From Flavobacterium sp. DG2-3 (GTDB lineage Bacteria; Bacteroidota; Bacteroidia; Flavobacteriales; Flavobacteriaceae): a DNA stretch of 64,000 nucleotides. This document shows positions 34,904 to 43,154 of the stretch, piece after piece. A program made the translations under genes and the position numbers. The DNA lies in NCBI RefSeq assembly GCF_030730925.1, contig NZ_JAVAMB010000007.1:221644-285643 (forward strand), written 5' to 3'. Numbering within the stretch: the first letter of the stretch is position 1; each line of letters begins with the position of its first letter. Under the pieces are notes generated by a model, which made no database searches, was not told where the DNA came from, and worked only from the letters and a program-made list of their open reading frames with translations.

Positions 34904-35995
34904 ATGGAACAGCAAAGTAAAAGAATTCCAGCACTGGATCTGATAAAAGGAATGAGTGTTATCGGAATGATAATTATACATACACTACTAACATTTGCAG
35001 ATGTTAAATCGCAATCAGAAAGTGCTATTGGTGTTTTTATTGTCTTTCTAGGCAGAGGAACATCTATATTTCTAATCTGTATGGGAATAACGTTTATGAC
35101 CTCGCGCCATCAAAGTCTGAAAAGTTCTATAACGCGCGGCGTACTGCTTTTGGGCGCGGCACTTTTAATGAATTTTTTAAAGTTCATTTTTCCTGTACTT
35201 TTTGGTTTTGCACCCGATAATTTCATTCAGAGATACGGCTGGCACGGACCAATAGAACAGCAATATGTGTATCTGATGTTATTGGGTGATATTTTGCAAT
35301 TGGCAGGAATGTCTTTGCTGTTCGTTGGTTTTATTAGAAAATATGTCACCAACAAATATGGAATCTTAGCTATAGGAATGTTGATTGCATTAGTTTCCAG
35401 AGAAGTCAGCGGTATCAATATTGATATTCCAGTGGTTAATTATGTGTTAGATCTTCTTTTCAATAATGATTTTCCAGCATATGTTTATTTTCCAGTTTTT
35501 CCTTGGATGTCTTTTATTATCATCGGAATGTTTTTTGGAAAATGGTATCAGGAACTGGATTATAACAGACCGCAGTTGTTTAAAAATATGCTTTATACAG
35601 GCTTTGTGTTTGTTGCTCTGGGCGCTCCGTTAGTTTTTATTTATGGTGATTACAATTACAATGGATTTTACCACATGGGTCCGGGCGGGGTTATTTATTT
35701 CGCGGGATGGACCTTAATTTTCCTTTGGATTCTTTTTAAAATATCCGTAAACATCAAAGAAAATAAATTTACAAGGCTTTTAAAATATTGCAGCAAGAAC
35801 CTGACCACGATGTACATGACGCAATGGATATTAATTTCTTGGGGAAAAGGGATTTTCGGTTTCAGATCGAACGGAATAACCACAGTACTGGCGCTAATTG
35901 TTATGTATATCGTTCTGACTTTTTCCGTTCAGATACTTATAGATTTCCTGAGAAAAAAGAAGCAGAAAGCCAAAGTTATAGAAGCTCTGAATTAA
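34904..35995 (+). CDS. Integral membrane protein with acyltransferase-like N-terminus (DUF1624/DUF418-like)
   Basis: A protein of about 363 residues with some 10 hydrophobic helices. It starts RIPALDLIKGMSVIGMIIIHTLL, the D-x-x-K/R-G-x pattern plus helix-embedded His shared by heparan-alpha-glucosaminide acetyltransferase-like and DUF418 membrane proteins. I prefer the ATG at 34904 (MEQQSKRIP); an in-frame ATG at 34886 would add six residues. Such proteins transfer acyl groups across or at the inner membrane. Standing after an ACP-ligase pair, it may be the acyl acceptor partner that modifies the siderophore or a cell-surface molecule. Enzymatic activity is inferred only. Confidence 0.7.
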   Translation: MEQQSKRIPALDLIKGMSVIGMIIIHTLLTFADVKSQSESAIGVFIVFLGRGTSIFLICMGITFMTSRHQSLKSSITRGVLLLGAALLMNFLKFIFPVLFGFAPDNFIQRYGWHGPIEQQYVYLMLLGDILQLAGMSLLFVGFIRKYVTNKYGILAIGMLIALVSREVSGINIDIPVVNYVLDLLFNNDFPAYVYFPVFPWMSFIIIGMFFGKWYQELDYNRPQLFKNMLYTGFVFVALGAPLVFIYGDYNYNGFYHMGPGGVIYFAGWTLIFLWILFKISVNIKENKFTRLLKYCSKNLTTMYMTQWILISWGKGIFGFRSNGITTVLALIVMYIVLTFSVQILIDFLRKKKQKAKVIEALN

Positions 35996-36059
35996 ATTTT
36001 TAATATATTTTATTTAACCTTTGGATATTATTAATAGATAATTTCATACTTTTGAAGCT

Positions 36060-36076
36060 TTATTTATTCTAAATAA
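36060..36076. promoter_or_regulatory. Perfect iron-box-like palindrome, TTATTTA-TTC-TAAATAA
   Basis: A perfect 7+3+7 inverted repeat lies 28 bp before the TonB receptor start. Related sites are at 23264, 41253 and, in part, 19258. It is a candidate site for a Fur- or DtxR-like iron regulator. Confidence 0.6.
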
Positions 36077-36104
36077 GAATAGTTTTTAATTCTAAGTATA
36101 TTTC

Positions 36105-38471
36105 ATGAAGCTCAAAATAGCATTGCTCTTTTTATTGTCGACGACATTTTTAATGGCTCAAAACACGATCTCTGGTAAAGTGAATGATGAATTTGGAAAC
36201 CCGTTAGCGGGAGTTAACATTCACCTTTTAGGCACCGAAATAAATGTTAAAACAAATGCAAGCGGATTCTATAAAATTGAAAATGCAGCTATGGGGCGTT
36301 ATACAATTGAAGCTAGTTTGGAGGGATATATTTCGAAAAAAGAAACCGTGCTTTTAGAAAGTTCAAATGCTATTATCAATATAGCGTTAGAAAAAGCTGA
36401 AAAACCATCAAAAGATGCAGAGAAATTAAATGATGTCTTTGTAAAAGGTGTATCTGAAAAACAGAAAAAAGAGGAAACAGCACAAGCCGTTTCTGTAATA
36501 GAAATGAAAGAAGCGAAGTTTAAAACTACCGATTTAGGAGAAGTTCTTGCCCAAACACAGGGTATTAATATTCGACGTACAGGTGGTTTAGGTTCCAGAA
36601 CCAATTTTTCGATGAATGGACTGACAGGAAATCAAATCCGTTTTTTCTTAGACGGAATTCCGTTGGATTATCATGGCTATACTTTTGGGATTTCGACAGT
36701 TCCTGTTAATTTAATTGATCGTGCTGAGGTCTACAAAGGTGTCGTTCCTATCGAATTTGGAGCAGATGCACTTGGCGGTGCTGTCAATTTAATTACTCCG
36801 AAAATTAAATCAGGTTTCAGCGGCTCTTTTGCAGCGCAGGCGGGATCTTTTGGAACTTACAGAACCTCTTTAGTACTTAGCAATTATGATAAAAATACTG
36901 GCTTTTTTATAAAAGGAAGCGGATTTTATGATACCTCACAAAACAACTATAAAGTAGATGTTGATGTTGCCGATAATGCCGGAAAGCTTAAAAAAGTGAC
37001 CGTACCTCGTTTTCATGATGCCTACGAAGGTTATGGAATACAGCTGATAACTGGTGTAAAAGACAGAATTTGGGCAAAAGAACTGAGCATAGAAGGATTT
37101 TATACCGATTACAGCAAAGAAATTCAGCACAACCAGTTAATGGTTGGAGTTCCCTATGGAGAAGTTATGACCTATAGAAAAGCGGCTGGAACTGTACTTA
37201 CTTATCGCAATGACTTTGGCGAAAATTTTAATTTAGACATTATCTCAGGATACAATTACAGAGAACGCCAATTTACAGATGTATCTGATTATGTCTACAA
37301 TTGGTATGGCGAACGCATTGAAGGTTCTGCTGGAAATGTCAGCGGCGAAATTTCTGAATCTACTGGTCCAAGCGATACTTACACTTGGAATAATGATGTT
37401 TTTTCTCGACTGAAAGCTTCATGGAAAATCAGCGACAAATATGCCGTGAGTTTTACTTCTGCCCCTACCTATTCCAAACAAACTGGAGACGACAGGCTTA
37501 TTACGGGTTATGATCCAGCAAGTGCTGTACGAGATTTATTTACTTGGGTAAATGGAGCTGATTTTAAAATAGATGCCTTTAATGAAAAATTAGAAAATAT
37601 ACTTTTTGTTAAAAATTATTTGCAAAAAGTCAATTCGGAAGAAAAAATACCTTCTAATAATACCGTGATAAAAGAAGACAGAAGCGTAAATTATTTTGGT
37701 TTTGGAAATGGATTCCGCTATAAATTTAACGAACAGTTTTCTACAAGACTAACGTATGAATATGCTACTCGTCTGCCTCAGACAGACGAATTGTTTGGAG
37801 ACGGTCAATTTATTCAAGGCAATTTAAATTTAAAACCAGAACGCAGCCATAACTTCAATTTTGAGCTTTTTTTCAAGTCTAAAACAAATGCTGAAAGAAG
37901 CAGCTGGCAGGCTCAAACGAATGTATTTTTAAGAAAAATAGACAACCAGATTTTATTTGTTCCTGCTTTGGATCGTAATAATATCTATCAAAATGTATTT
38001 GCGGCGACTTCTAAAGGAATTGAAGTTTCTGGAAGCTGGACTTCTAAAAATGACAGACTTTCATTTCACGCCAACAGCACCTATCAAGATTTTTACAATG
38101 ATTCAGACGAAGGAATATTTGCTGCTTACAAAGGTGACAGAGTACCCAACCAGCCTTATTTTTTTGCTAACGGAGGCGCTAATTATTCTTTTCATAACCT
38201 AATTGGCAAGGAAGATAAATTGGCTCTTTTTCTGGATGCAAGATATGTATATGAATTCTTTAGAAGCTGGGAAAGCGCTTCTGTAAACCCATTCGTTATC
38301 CCGAGCCAGTATAACATTGATTTAGGCGCGACTTACCATAATAGCCTACGCGGATTTAAATATGCCTTAACAGCAGAAATACAAAACATAACCAACGAAA
38401 AAAATTATGACTTTTTTGGCGTTCAAAAGCCCGGAAGAGCATTTAATATCAAATTAGTAACTCAATTTTAA
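36105..38471 (+). CDS. TonB-dependent receptor with carboxypeptidase-like N-terminal domain
   Basis: A 788-residue outer-membrane receptor, probably for the siderophore made by the upstream genes. The signal peptide is MKLKIALLFLLSTTFLMAQ. A carboxypeptidase-regulatory-like domain follows (ISGKVNDEFGNPLAGVNIHLLGTEI, about 22-100). The plug contains FKTTDLGEVLAQTQGINIRRTGGLGSRTNFSMNGLTGNQIRFFLDGIPLDY. The barrel ends in the aromatic FNIKLVTQF. The architecture is like FecA-type citrate or hydroxamate receptors of Bacteroidota. A perfect iron-box-like palindrome is 28 bp upstream, and a DUF4374 lipoprotein gene is 25 bp downstream. Confidence 0.92.
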   Translation: MKLKIALLFLLSTTFLMAQNTISGKVNDEFGNPLAGVNIHLLGTEINVKTNASGFYKIENAAMGRYTIEASLEGYISKKETVLLESSNAIINIALEKAEKPSKDAEKLNDVFVKGVSEKQKKEETAQAVSVIEMKEAKFKTTDLGEVLAQTQGINIRRTGGLGSRTNFSMNGLTGNQIRFFLDGIPLDYHGYTFGISTVPVNLIDRAEVYKGVVPIEFGADALGGAVNLITPKIKSGFSGSFAAQAGSFGTYRTSLVLSNYDKNTGFFIKGSGFYDTSQNNYKVDVDVADNAGKLKKVTVPRFHDAYEGYGIQLITGVKDRIWAKELSIEGFYTDYSKEIQHNQLMVGVPYGEVMTYRKAAGTVLTYRNDFGENFNLDIISGYNYRERQFTDVSDYVYNWYGERIEGSAGNVSGEISESTGPSDTYTWNNDVFSRLKASWKISDKYAVSFTSAPTYSKQTGDDRLITGYDPASAVRDLFTWVNGADFKIDAFNEKLENILFVKNYLQKVNSEEKIPSNNTVIKEDRSVNYFGFGNGFRYKFNEQFSTRLTYEYATRLPQTDELFGDGQFIQGNLNLKPERSHNFNFELFFKSKTNAERSSWQAQTNVFLRKIDNQILFVPALDRNNIYQNVFAATSKGIEVSGSWTSKNDRLSFHANSTYQDFYNDSDEGIFAAYKGDRVPNQPYFFANGGANYSFHNLIGKEDKLALFLDARYVYEFFRSWESASVNPFVIPSQYNIDLGATYHNSLRGFKYALTAEIQNITNEKNYDFFGVQKPGRAFNIKLVTQF

Positions 38472-38496
38472 TTATAATTATTTAACCAACAAGTTT

Positions 38497-39720
38497 ATGA
38501 AAACAAATAGATTTTTTATAAAAAATGCTGCATTAGCCATAATGTGTTCAGTACTCTCATTAACATCATGTAGTTCAGATGATAATAAAACAGATGATGG
38601 AGGCCAAGGTCAAAATCCAGCAGTTATTGCATCAGTTCGTGTGAAAAGCCCTAGTGGAGAAACTATTTTTTATTTGGGAGCTTACGATAAATTTCCTTCA
38701 ACTCTTGATTATAAAACAATGACAGAGATAGGGCCTGGCGCTACGATATATTCTTATGGAGAACATCCATATGTTTGGAATGGTACAGCTTCAACTTTAA
38801 CGAAATATAATGTAAGCAACAACATGAAAATTTCGGCTGCAGATGCTTTAAGCCTTACTGGAACTGGTGTTAGCGGTACTTTTGGACCTCCTGCTTTTGT
38901 GTCTGAAACAGAAGCTTATTTTTTTGCGTTAAACGATGGGAAAGTTATTAAGTTCAATCCAACTACTATGACTATTGCAGAAACCATTTCTGTCACTGCC
39001 CTTCCGCTAAGTAATGATGCTGCTGTTAAAACATCAACTTATATGAGTTACGTTACTTCTGCAAAAAAAATCATTTTACCAGTGGCAGCAACTCCTACTG
39101 ATTTTAATAAGTTTCCACAATATGCTCAAATTGCAGTTTTTGACATAGCATCAAAAGCTGTTAGTTATGTTAATGATACCCGCATGTCAATGGGGTATGA
39201 TACTTTTGCAAAAGGAAATGATGGTAGTTTATACTACAGACCATCTCGTGCTACAGCCCTTTCATTAGATTATAGTACTGTAACTGGTAACCCAACGCCA
39301 GGTGGATTGTTAAAAGTAAATCCTAATGGAACGTTTGATTCTACCTTTTTTGTAGATTTAAAGGCTGTTTTAAATGCACATTCAGTAAATGTAGTTTCAT
39401 ATGTTCATGATAACAAAGCACTTACTCAATACTTTGATAATACTTTTACGCCACCTGCAAAACCAGCTGATTGGTATAAAGTTCCAACAAAATATGCGCT
39501 TGTAGATTTAAAAACAAAAGAAATAGTGCCATTTACATCATTTGAACAATACGGAACAGTATATACAGTAGGAGCAATTGACGGTGTTGAGTATTATGGA
39601 AATATTCCTACAGATAATAATAATTTTAAATATAGACTTTTAAAACAAAAAGGAGCTGCAGAATTTGAAGCAATTTCAGAAGCTAGTGGCAGTTTAATAT
39701 TTGTTGGGAAATTGAGATAA
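38497..39720 (+). CDS. DUF4374 family lipoprotein (beta-propeller-like), TonB receptor partner
   Basis: A 407-residue lipoprotein: signal MKTNRFFIKNAALAIMCSVL, with lipobox cysteine in LTSCSSDD. The body has the repeated strand patterns of DUF4374 (YFFALNDGKVIKFNPTTM, KVNPNGTFDSTFFVDLKAV, KYALVDLKTKEIVPFTSFEQYGTVYTVG). DUF4374-type lipoproteins are found beside TonB receptors, and I recall one class acting as a surface siderophore-binding partner in Bacteroides. It is 25 bp after the receptor, so the two likely form one uptake complex. A truncated paralogue of its 3' end lies at 41309-41576. Confidence 0.82.
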   Translation: MKTNRFFIKNAALAIMCSVLSLTSCSSDDNKTDDGGQGQNPAVIASVRVKSPSGETIFYLGAYDKFPSTLDYKTMTEIGPGATIYSYGEHPYVWNGTASTLTKYNVSNNMKISAADALSLTGTGVSGTFGPPAFVSETEAYFFALNDGKVIKFNPTTMTIAETISVTALPLSNDAAVKTSTYMSYVTSAKKIILPVAATPTDFNKFPQYAQIAVFDIASKAVSYVNDTRMSMGYDTFAKGNDGSLYYRPSRATALSLDYSTVTGNPTPGGLLKVNPNGTFDSTFFVDLKAVLNAHSVNVVSYVHDNKALTQYFDNTFTPPAKPADWYKVPTKYALVDLKTKEIVPFTSFEQYGTVYTVGAIDGVEYYGNIPTDNNNFKYRLLKQKGAAEFEAISEASGSLIFVGKLR

Positions 39721-39798
39721 CAAAATGACAAGCATTATTTTTTTGGAGTTAATCTTCTTTTAGCAAATGCTATCTTAGGCTTAGATATACTTTAAAAT

Positions 39799-39834
39799 GG
39801 GCTAAAATAAATATAATTATTTTAGCCCGTTTTT
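39799..39834 (+). terminator. Rho-independent terminator of the receptor/DUF4374 operon
   Basis: A 12-bp stem GGGCTAAAATAA / TTATTTTAGCCC (39799-39810 and 39817-39828), then G and a T run. Confidence 0.85.
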
Positions 39835-39886
39835 AACTAAGTTGAATCAATTAATATTAAAAACCAAAATTCTCATCAATTCCAAT

Positions 39887-41203
39887 TTATCGAATTATTA
39901 TTTTACCTGATTTGACTTTTTTATTTCCTGAAAGAATTTTATAGTAATAAAGTCCTTTTTGATATCCTGAAGGAATATTCCAGTTTACAACTTGATTAGG
40001 CTCAACAACTCCTCTAAATACTGATTTTTCATTTTGTAATTTATCTGAGTAAACGACAATATTTATTTCTTTATTGGTTGAGAAATTAGTTGCAAAATTA
40101 ACTTCTTCTGATGTTGGATTTGGATAGACAGTCATAATTTCATCTAGTTCACTTTGTAAATTTGTTTCAGTAAGTGACGTTCTATTGCTATTTAAAAGCG
40201 GAATCTCTACCCAATTACTATCTGAAAATTTATTTCCAGATGCTACTCGCCTATAAATATACATTGGCCATTTAATATTTTCTCCTTCCCAATATTCATT
40301 GTGCAACCAAGAAGGAATTTCTAAATTTTGTCCACTTCCTTCTATAACAAACCCATCAGGTGCTGGCACTTCATCTATATATACTATCCATGAATACTGA
40401 TATGTGCCAGTCCCACCTGTTGGCAAACTACCAGAAATATTATTGCCATTTAGAGTAATTACATTATTTTCTATAGTTGGCAAAGAAATTACCGTGACAG
40501 TTACCTCGTTACTTGTACTGGTAACTGCGTATGCAGCTGATGTAACAATTCTTCTGTATGACGTTGTTGAAGTAAGAACACCAGGTGAATAATTTTTGTT
40601 AGTAGCACCTGAAATATTCATCCATGAACCATTTGCAACCTTTTGTTGCCATGTGTAAATAAAAGTTCCATCGCCTCCAGAAGGAGTAGATCCACTTATA
40701 GCACTAGTAGATTGCCCTTCATTAATTGTTTGATTACCTGAGATGACATTGTTGCTAATTGGATCCGGAATCTTTGTAACATTTATAATATCGCTTTTAT
40801 AATTTAATAAAGTATTTCCAGGAGGACTGTACTGTACATAAACATTACCTCCAAAATCATCAAAATCAGATCTATATAAAGTAATTTTAAAAGTTTTCGA
40901 TTGAGTTCTACCATTCATCATTTGGAAACTTCCATCAAATCCATTTGTGGGAATCGAAGGTCCCTGTGTATGACTGTTTCGTTTATAATAAACCGCTATC
41001 TTTCCCAAGGCAGTTGGGTCTTCATTATAAGATGTAGTAACTGTTGCCGTTATGGATACATTAACAGATTGAACATTTGTACCGAAATTTATTGTTCTGG
41101 CATCCATATTCAGAACTTTCAACTCAGTAACTGTAACGCTTACAGACTGTCCAAATGAAAGAATGCTTAATAACAATAAAATACTAAGAGTAATTTTTTT
41201 CAT
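39887..41203 (-). CDS. Secreted protein with Ig/PKD-like domains and type IX sorting domain
   Basis: A 438-residue surface protein. The signal peptide is MKKITLSILLLLSILSFGQ. The middle has two Ig-like repeats, SGSTPSGGDGTFIYTWQQK and SGSLPTGGTGTYQYSWIVY, typical of flavobacterial cell-surface proteins. The last ~75 residues are a type A T9SS sorting domain: VYPNPTSEEVNFATNF, NIVVYSDKLQ, VNWNIPSGYQKGLYYYKI, ending in GKIIIR. The domain directs export by the type IX system and anchoring to the surface. The gene is inserted, in opposite orientation, between the DUF4374 gene and a truncated DUF4374 paralogue. An iron-box-like site at 41253-41269 is 50 bp before its start. Function unknown beyond surface location. 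Confidence 0.88.
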   Translation of the reverse strand: MKKITLSILLLLSILSFGQSVSVTVTELKVLNMDARTINFGTNVQSVNVSITATVTTSYNEDPTALGKIAVYYKRNSHTQGPSIPTNGFDGSFQMMNGRTQSKTFKITLYRSDFDDFGGNVYVQYSPPGNTLLNYKSDIINVTKIPDPISNNVISGNQTINEGQSTSAISGSTPSGGDGTFIYTWQQKVANGSWMNISGATNKNYSPGVLTSTTSYRRIVTSAAYAVTSTSNEVTVTVISLPTIENNVITLNGNNISGSLPTGGTGTYQYSWIVYIDEVPAPDGFVIEGSGQNLEIPSWLHNEYWEGENIKWPMYIYRRVASGNKFSDSNWVEIPLLNSNRTSLTETNLQSELDEIMTVYPNPTSEEVNFATNFSTNKEINIVVYSDKLQNEKSVFRGVVEPNQVVNWNIPSGYQKGLYYYKILSGNKKVKSGKIIIR

Positions 41204-41252
41204 ATTTAATTTAGCTTATGGGTTAATATTCTTACAAAGATATTCATTATTT

Positions 41253-41269
41253 TTATTAATCCTAAATAA
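41253..41269. promoter_or_regulatory. Iron-box-like palindrome, TTATTAA-TCC-TAAATAA
   Basis: A 7+3+7 site with a perfect right half and an imperfect left half. It could serve the minus-strand T9SS protein gene 50 bp away, or be a leftover promoter of the truncated DUF4374 paralogue that begins 40 bp later. Confidence 0.4.
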
Positions 41270-41308
41270 AAATAATAAAATTACATTACATTTTGTAATA
41301 TTTTTCAG

Positions 41309-41576
41309 CCAACCTGCAAAACCTGCTGACTGGTACAATGCTCCAACAAAATTTGCACTTGTAGATTTAAAAACTTTAAAAGTTGAACCTTTTACTTCTT
41401 TTGAAAAATATGGAACAGTATATACTGTAGGTACAATTGATGGTGTAGAATATTATGGTAACATCACAGCTCCAGATGGTAAATTCAGTCTATTAAAGCA
41501 AAAAGGCGCTGCTGATTTTGAAGCAGTTTCTGAAGCTCTAGGCGGTAGTTTAATCTTTGTTGGGAAATTGAGATAG
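41309..41576 (+). pseudogene. Truncated DUF4374 paralogue (C-terminal fragment only)
   Basis: This frame encodes about 88 residues (PAKPADWYNAPTKFALVDLK ... SLIFVGKLR) that align closely with the C-terminal ~90 residues of the DUF4374 lipoprotein at 38497-39720. Many identical blocks include AKPADWY, FALVDLK, EYYGN and SLIFVGKLR. The signal peptide, lipobox and the first three quarters are missing. A possible start in a fused frame at 41163 reads unrelated residues antisense to the T9SS gene, so expression of a useful product is doubtful. A strong terminator follows. It looks like the remnant of a tandem duplicate cut by insertion or deletion around the T9SS protein gene. Confidence 0.8.
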
Positions 41577-41616
41577 AACTAGTATTTAAACTTTCATTAG
41601 TTTGTTTATAAAATAG

Positions 41617-41656
41617 GAAGAAATGGTTTTTGTAAAACCGTTTCTTCTTTTTTTTA
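41617..41656 (+). terminator. Rho-independent terminator after the DUF4374 fragment
   Basis: A 14-bp stem GAAGAAATGGTTTT / AAAACCGTTTCTTC (one G-T pair) with a 3-nt loop, followed by a long T run. The remainder of 41657-41860 is AT-rich with nothing recognised. Confidence 0.85.
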
Positions 41657-41877
41657 TAGCATCATTTTGTTAATGTTTATATCTCGTTTTAATCATTTAT
41701 ACTTATCTATAATTGCAATAAAAAAAGTAAAAATTTCCAACTCATTTTTACAAATAAAAATGCAAATATTTTAATCATTTTATTAACTTTGAAATGCGAA
41801 AAAAACGCCTAAAATTGCATTTTTTCAACAATTAAAAAAGCAACAAGTTTTTATATTTAAAAGGATTCAAAACCATT

Positions 41878-41946
41878 AGATTACTATCCTTTTGGAATGC
41901 TGGTGCCTAACAGACATAAGTCTGATGACAGCTACCGTTATGGGTT
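41878..41946 (+). repeat. 69-bp perfect inverted repeat, orphan-tip copy
   Basis: This 69-bp block is identical, in reverse orientation, to 46002-46070. In both places it encodes [20 protein letters not shown] plus YGF in the same Rhs reading frame. Similarity continues beyond it at a lower level (for example EKDDE is shared). It marks the junction between conserved Rhs core and variable tip, and is the candidate crossover site for an inversion of the 4.1-kb segment between the copies. Confidence 0.9.
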
Positions 41947-42814
41947 CCAGGGACAGGAAAAAGATGATGAAATTCGTGGCGGTGAAGGGAATTCTATTAA
42001 CTACACTTTTAGAATGCATGATCCTAGGATTGGGCGTTTCTTTGAGGTGGATCCGTTGTTCAGATCATATCCATATTATTCACCTTATCAATTTAGTGGT
42101 AATCGTCTTATTGATATGATAGAATTAGAAGGTCTTGAACCATCTAGAAATAAACCTATTGGCGAATGTAAAGGCTGTAAAGTTGAACGTTTAGAAGACG
42201 GTGACTATTTAAGTGACGTACAAGATCAAAAATATACAGCTGTTTTTAAAAATATTGAACAAAAAACTTTTGATCAGTTTAAGTTTCAAATGAAGCAAGA
42301 TCCGGGTCAAATTACAAATAATGAAATGGCCATTTATAGATTAGTCGATATGGACAGAAGTTATGGTGTCACCGTAAATGATCAATTCGATATAGATATT
42401 GATGGTCCAGACAATGGTTATGTTGTTATTTCAAAAATAGAAGAAACGAGAAATTCATTAAGCGTGACTGTAAAAACTCTAGAAGGACATCCTGATGCGG
42501 GACAAAACACCTTTAGTGTTTCTTATGATCCTAAATCTAAATTACTGACTTGGTCTACACATAACACCTCTAGATCAAATGATGATTTAGGGCAAGGATT
42601 TGGAGCTGGTGTAGTTGGTGCTAGAAGTTTGCAGCAAGAACAGTGGAGAAATGTTATTAAAGCTGTATATTTTGTATTGGGAAGGCCAGAAGTTAAGTCA
42701 GCAAATGCAATAGTAAAAGAGTACGATTATAATGATTATACAAATACTATTGGAAAGGAAGAAAAAGATGAAAGTTTTGAAGAAGATTTAATGTATTTAT
42801 TTCCAAAAAAGTAA
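41879..42814 (+). CDS. Orphan Rhs C-terminal tip (candidate toxin domain), lacking its own core
   Basis: An open frame with no proper start: it opens after a stop at 41858-41860 and enters Rhs sequence at DYYPFG. The first ATG (41897) gives 305 residues. Residues ~1-75 are the end of an Rhs core ([42 protein letters not shown]). The remaining ~230 residues are a variable domain I do not recognise, with [20 protein letters not shown] and a C-terminal acidic tail. Such orphan tips are parked toxin modules in polymorphic toxin systems. The gene 3 bp downstream is a candidate immunity gene. The tip is probably silent here unless moved behind the giant core at 45029-56638. Confidence 0.8.
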   Translation, partial: DYYPFGMLVPNRHKSDDSYRYGFQGQEKDDEIRGGEGNSINYTFRMHDPRIGRFFEVDPLFRSYPYYSPYQFSGNRLIDMIELEGLEPSRNKPIGECKGCKVERLEDGDYLSDVQDQKYTAVFKNIEQKTFDQFKFQMKQDPGQITNNEMAIYRLVDMDRSYGVTVNDQFDIDIDGPDNGYVVISKIEETRNSLSVTVKTLEGHPDAGQNTFSVSYDPKSKLLTWSTHNTSRSNDDLGQGFGAGVVGARSLQQEQWRNVIKAVYFVLGRPEVKSANAIVKEYDYNDYTNTIGKEEKDESFEEDLMYLFPKK

Positions 42815-42817
42815 AAA

Positions 42818-43057
42818 ATGAATAAGAAAATAAAATTGTCGCTAAAAGGAATGATTATTTCTGTTCTAGTTATTTTTTTATGCTTTATAATAACCAAAAT
42901 CATTCATTATTATAAAATTTATAGTGATGTTGGGATTTTTGTCTATTCAATTTGTTTTTACTTGGTATTGTTCGCCTTATTTTTATTTATAGGCATGTTT
43001 TGCATATCAGTATTTTTTTTTATAAAGAACAAAATCAATAAGGTTCAAAAAAACTAA
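42818..43057 (+). CDS. Small two-TM membrane protein, candidate immunity for the orphan tip
   Basis: A 79-residue protein of unknown family. Two hydrophobic helices (GMIISVLVIFLCFIITKIIH, about 10-29, and a long FVYSICFYLVLFALFLFIGM stretch, about 41-75) are followed by a basic tail (KNKINKVQKN). It starts 3 bp after the orphan tip stop. Immunity proteins are usually encoded immediately after their toxin tip, and membrane immunity proteins usually answer membrane-acting toxins. Both points are inference from position and topology. Confidence 0.55.
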   Translation: MNKKIKLSLKGMIISVLVIFLCFIITKIIHYYKIYSDVGIFVYSICFYLVLFALFLFIGMFCISVFFFIKNKINKVQKN

Positions 43058-43120
43058 TGACAAAGTCGATATTATACTTCTAAGTTTTTCAGTTTAGTAG
43101 CTAAAAAATAATGGTGCACA

Positions 43121-43151
43121 AAAAACTACAACTCTTAGAGTTGTAGTTTTT
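43121..43151. terminator. Bidirectional terminator between the immunity candidate and the recombinase
   Basis: A perfect 15-bp inverted repeat AAAAACTACAACTCT / AGAGTTGTAGTTTTT with one central base, with A and T runs at the two ends. It can stop transcription from both sides. Confidence 0.85.
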
Positions 43152-43154
43152 AAT

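Noticed and set aside
41163..41308. Open frame leading into the DUF4374 fragment from an ATG at 41163
   Set aside because: The first ~49 residues are antisense to the signal peptide and promoter of the T9SS gene and resemble no DUF4374 sequence. Only the part from about 41309 is meaningful.
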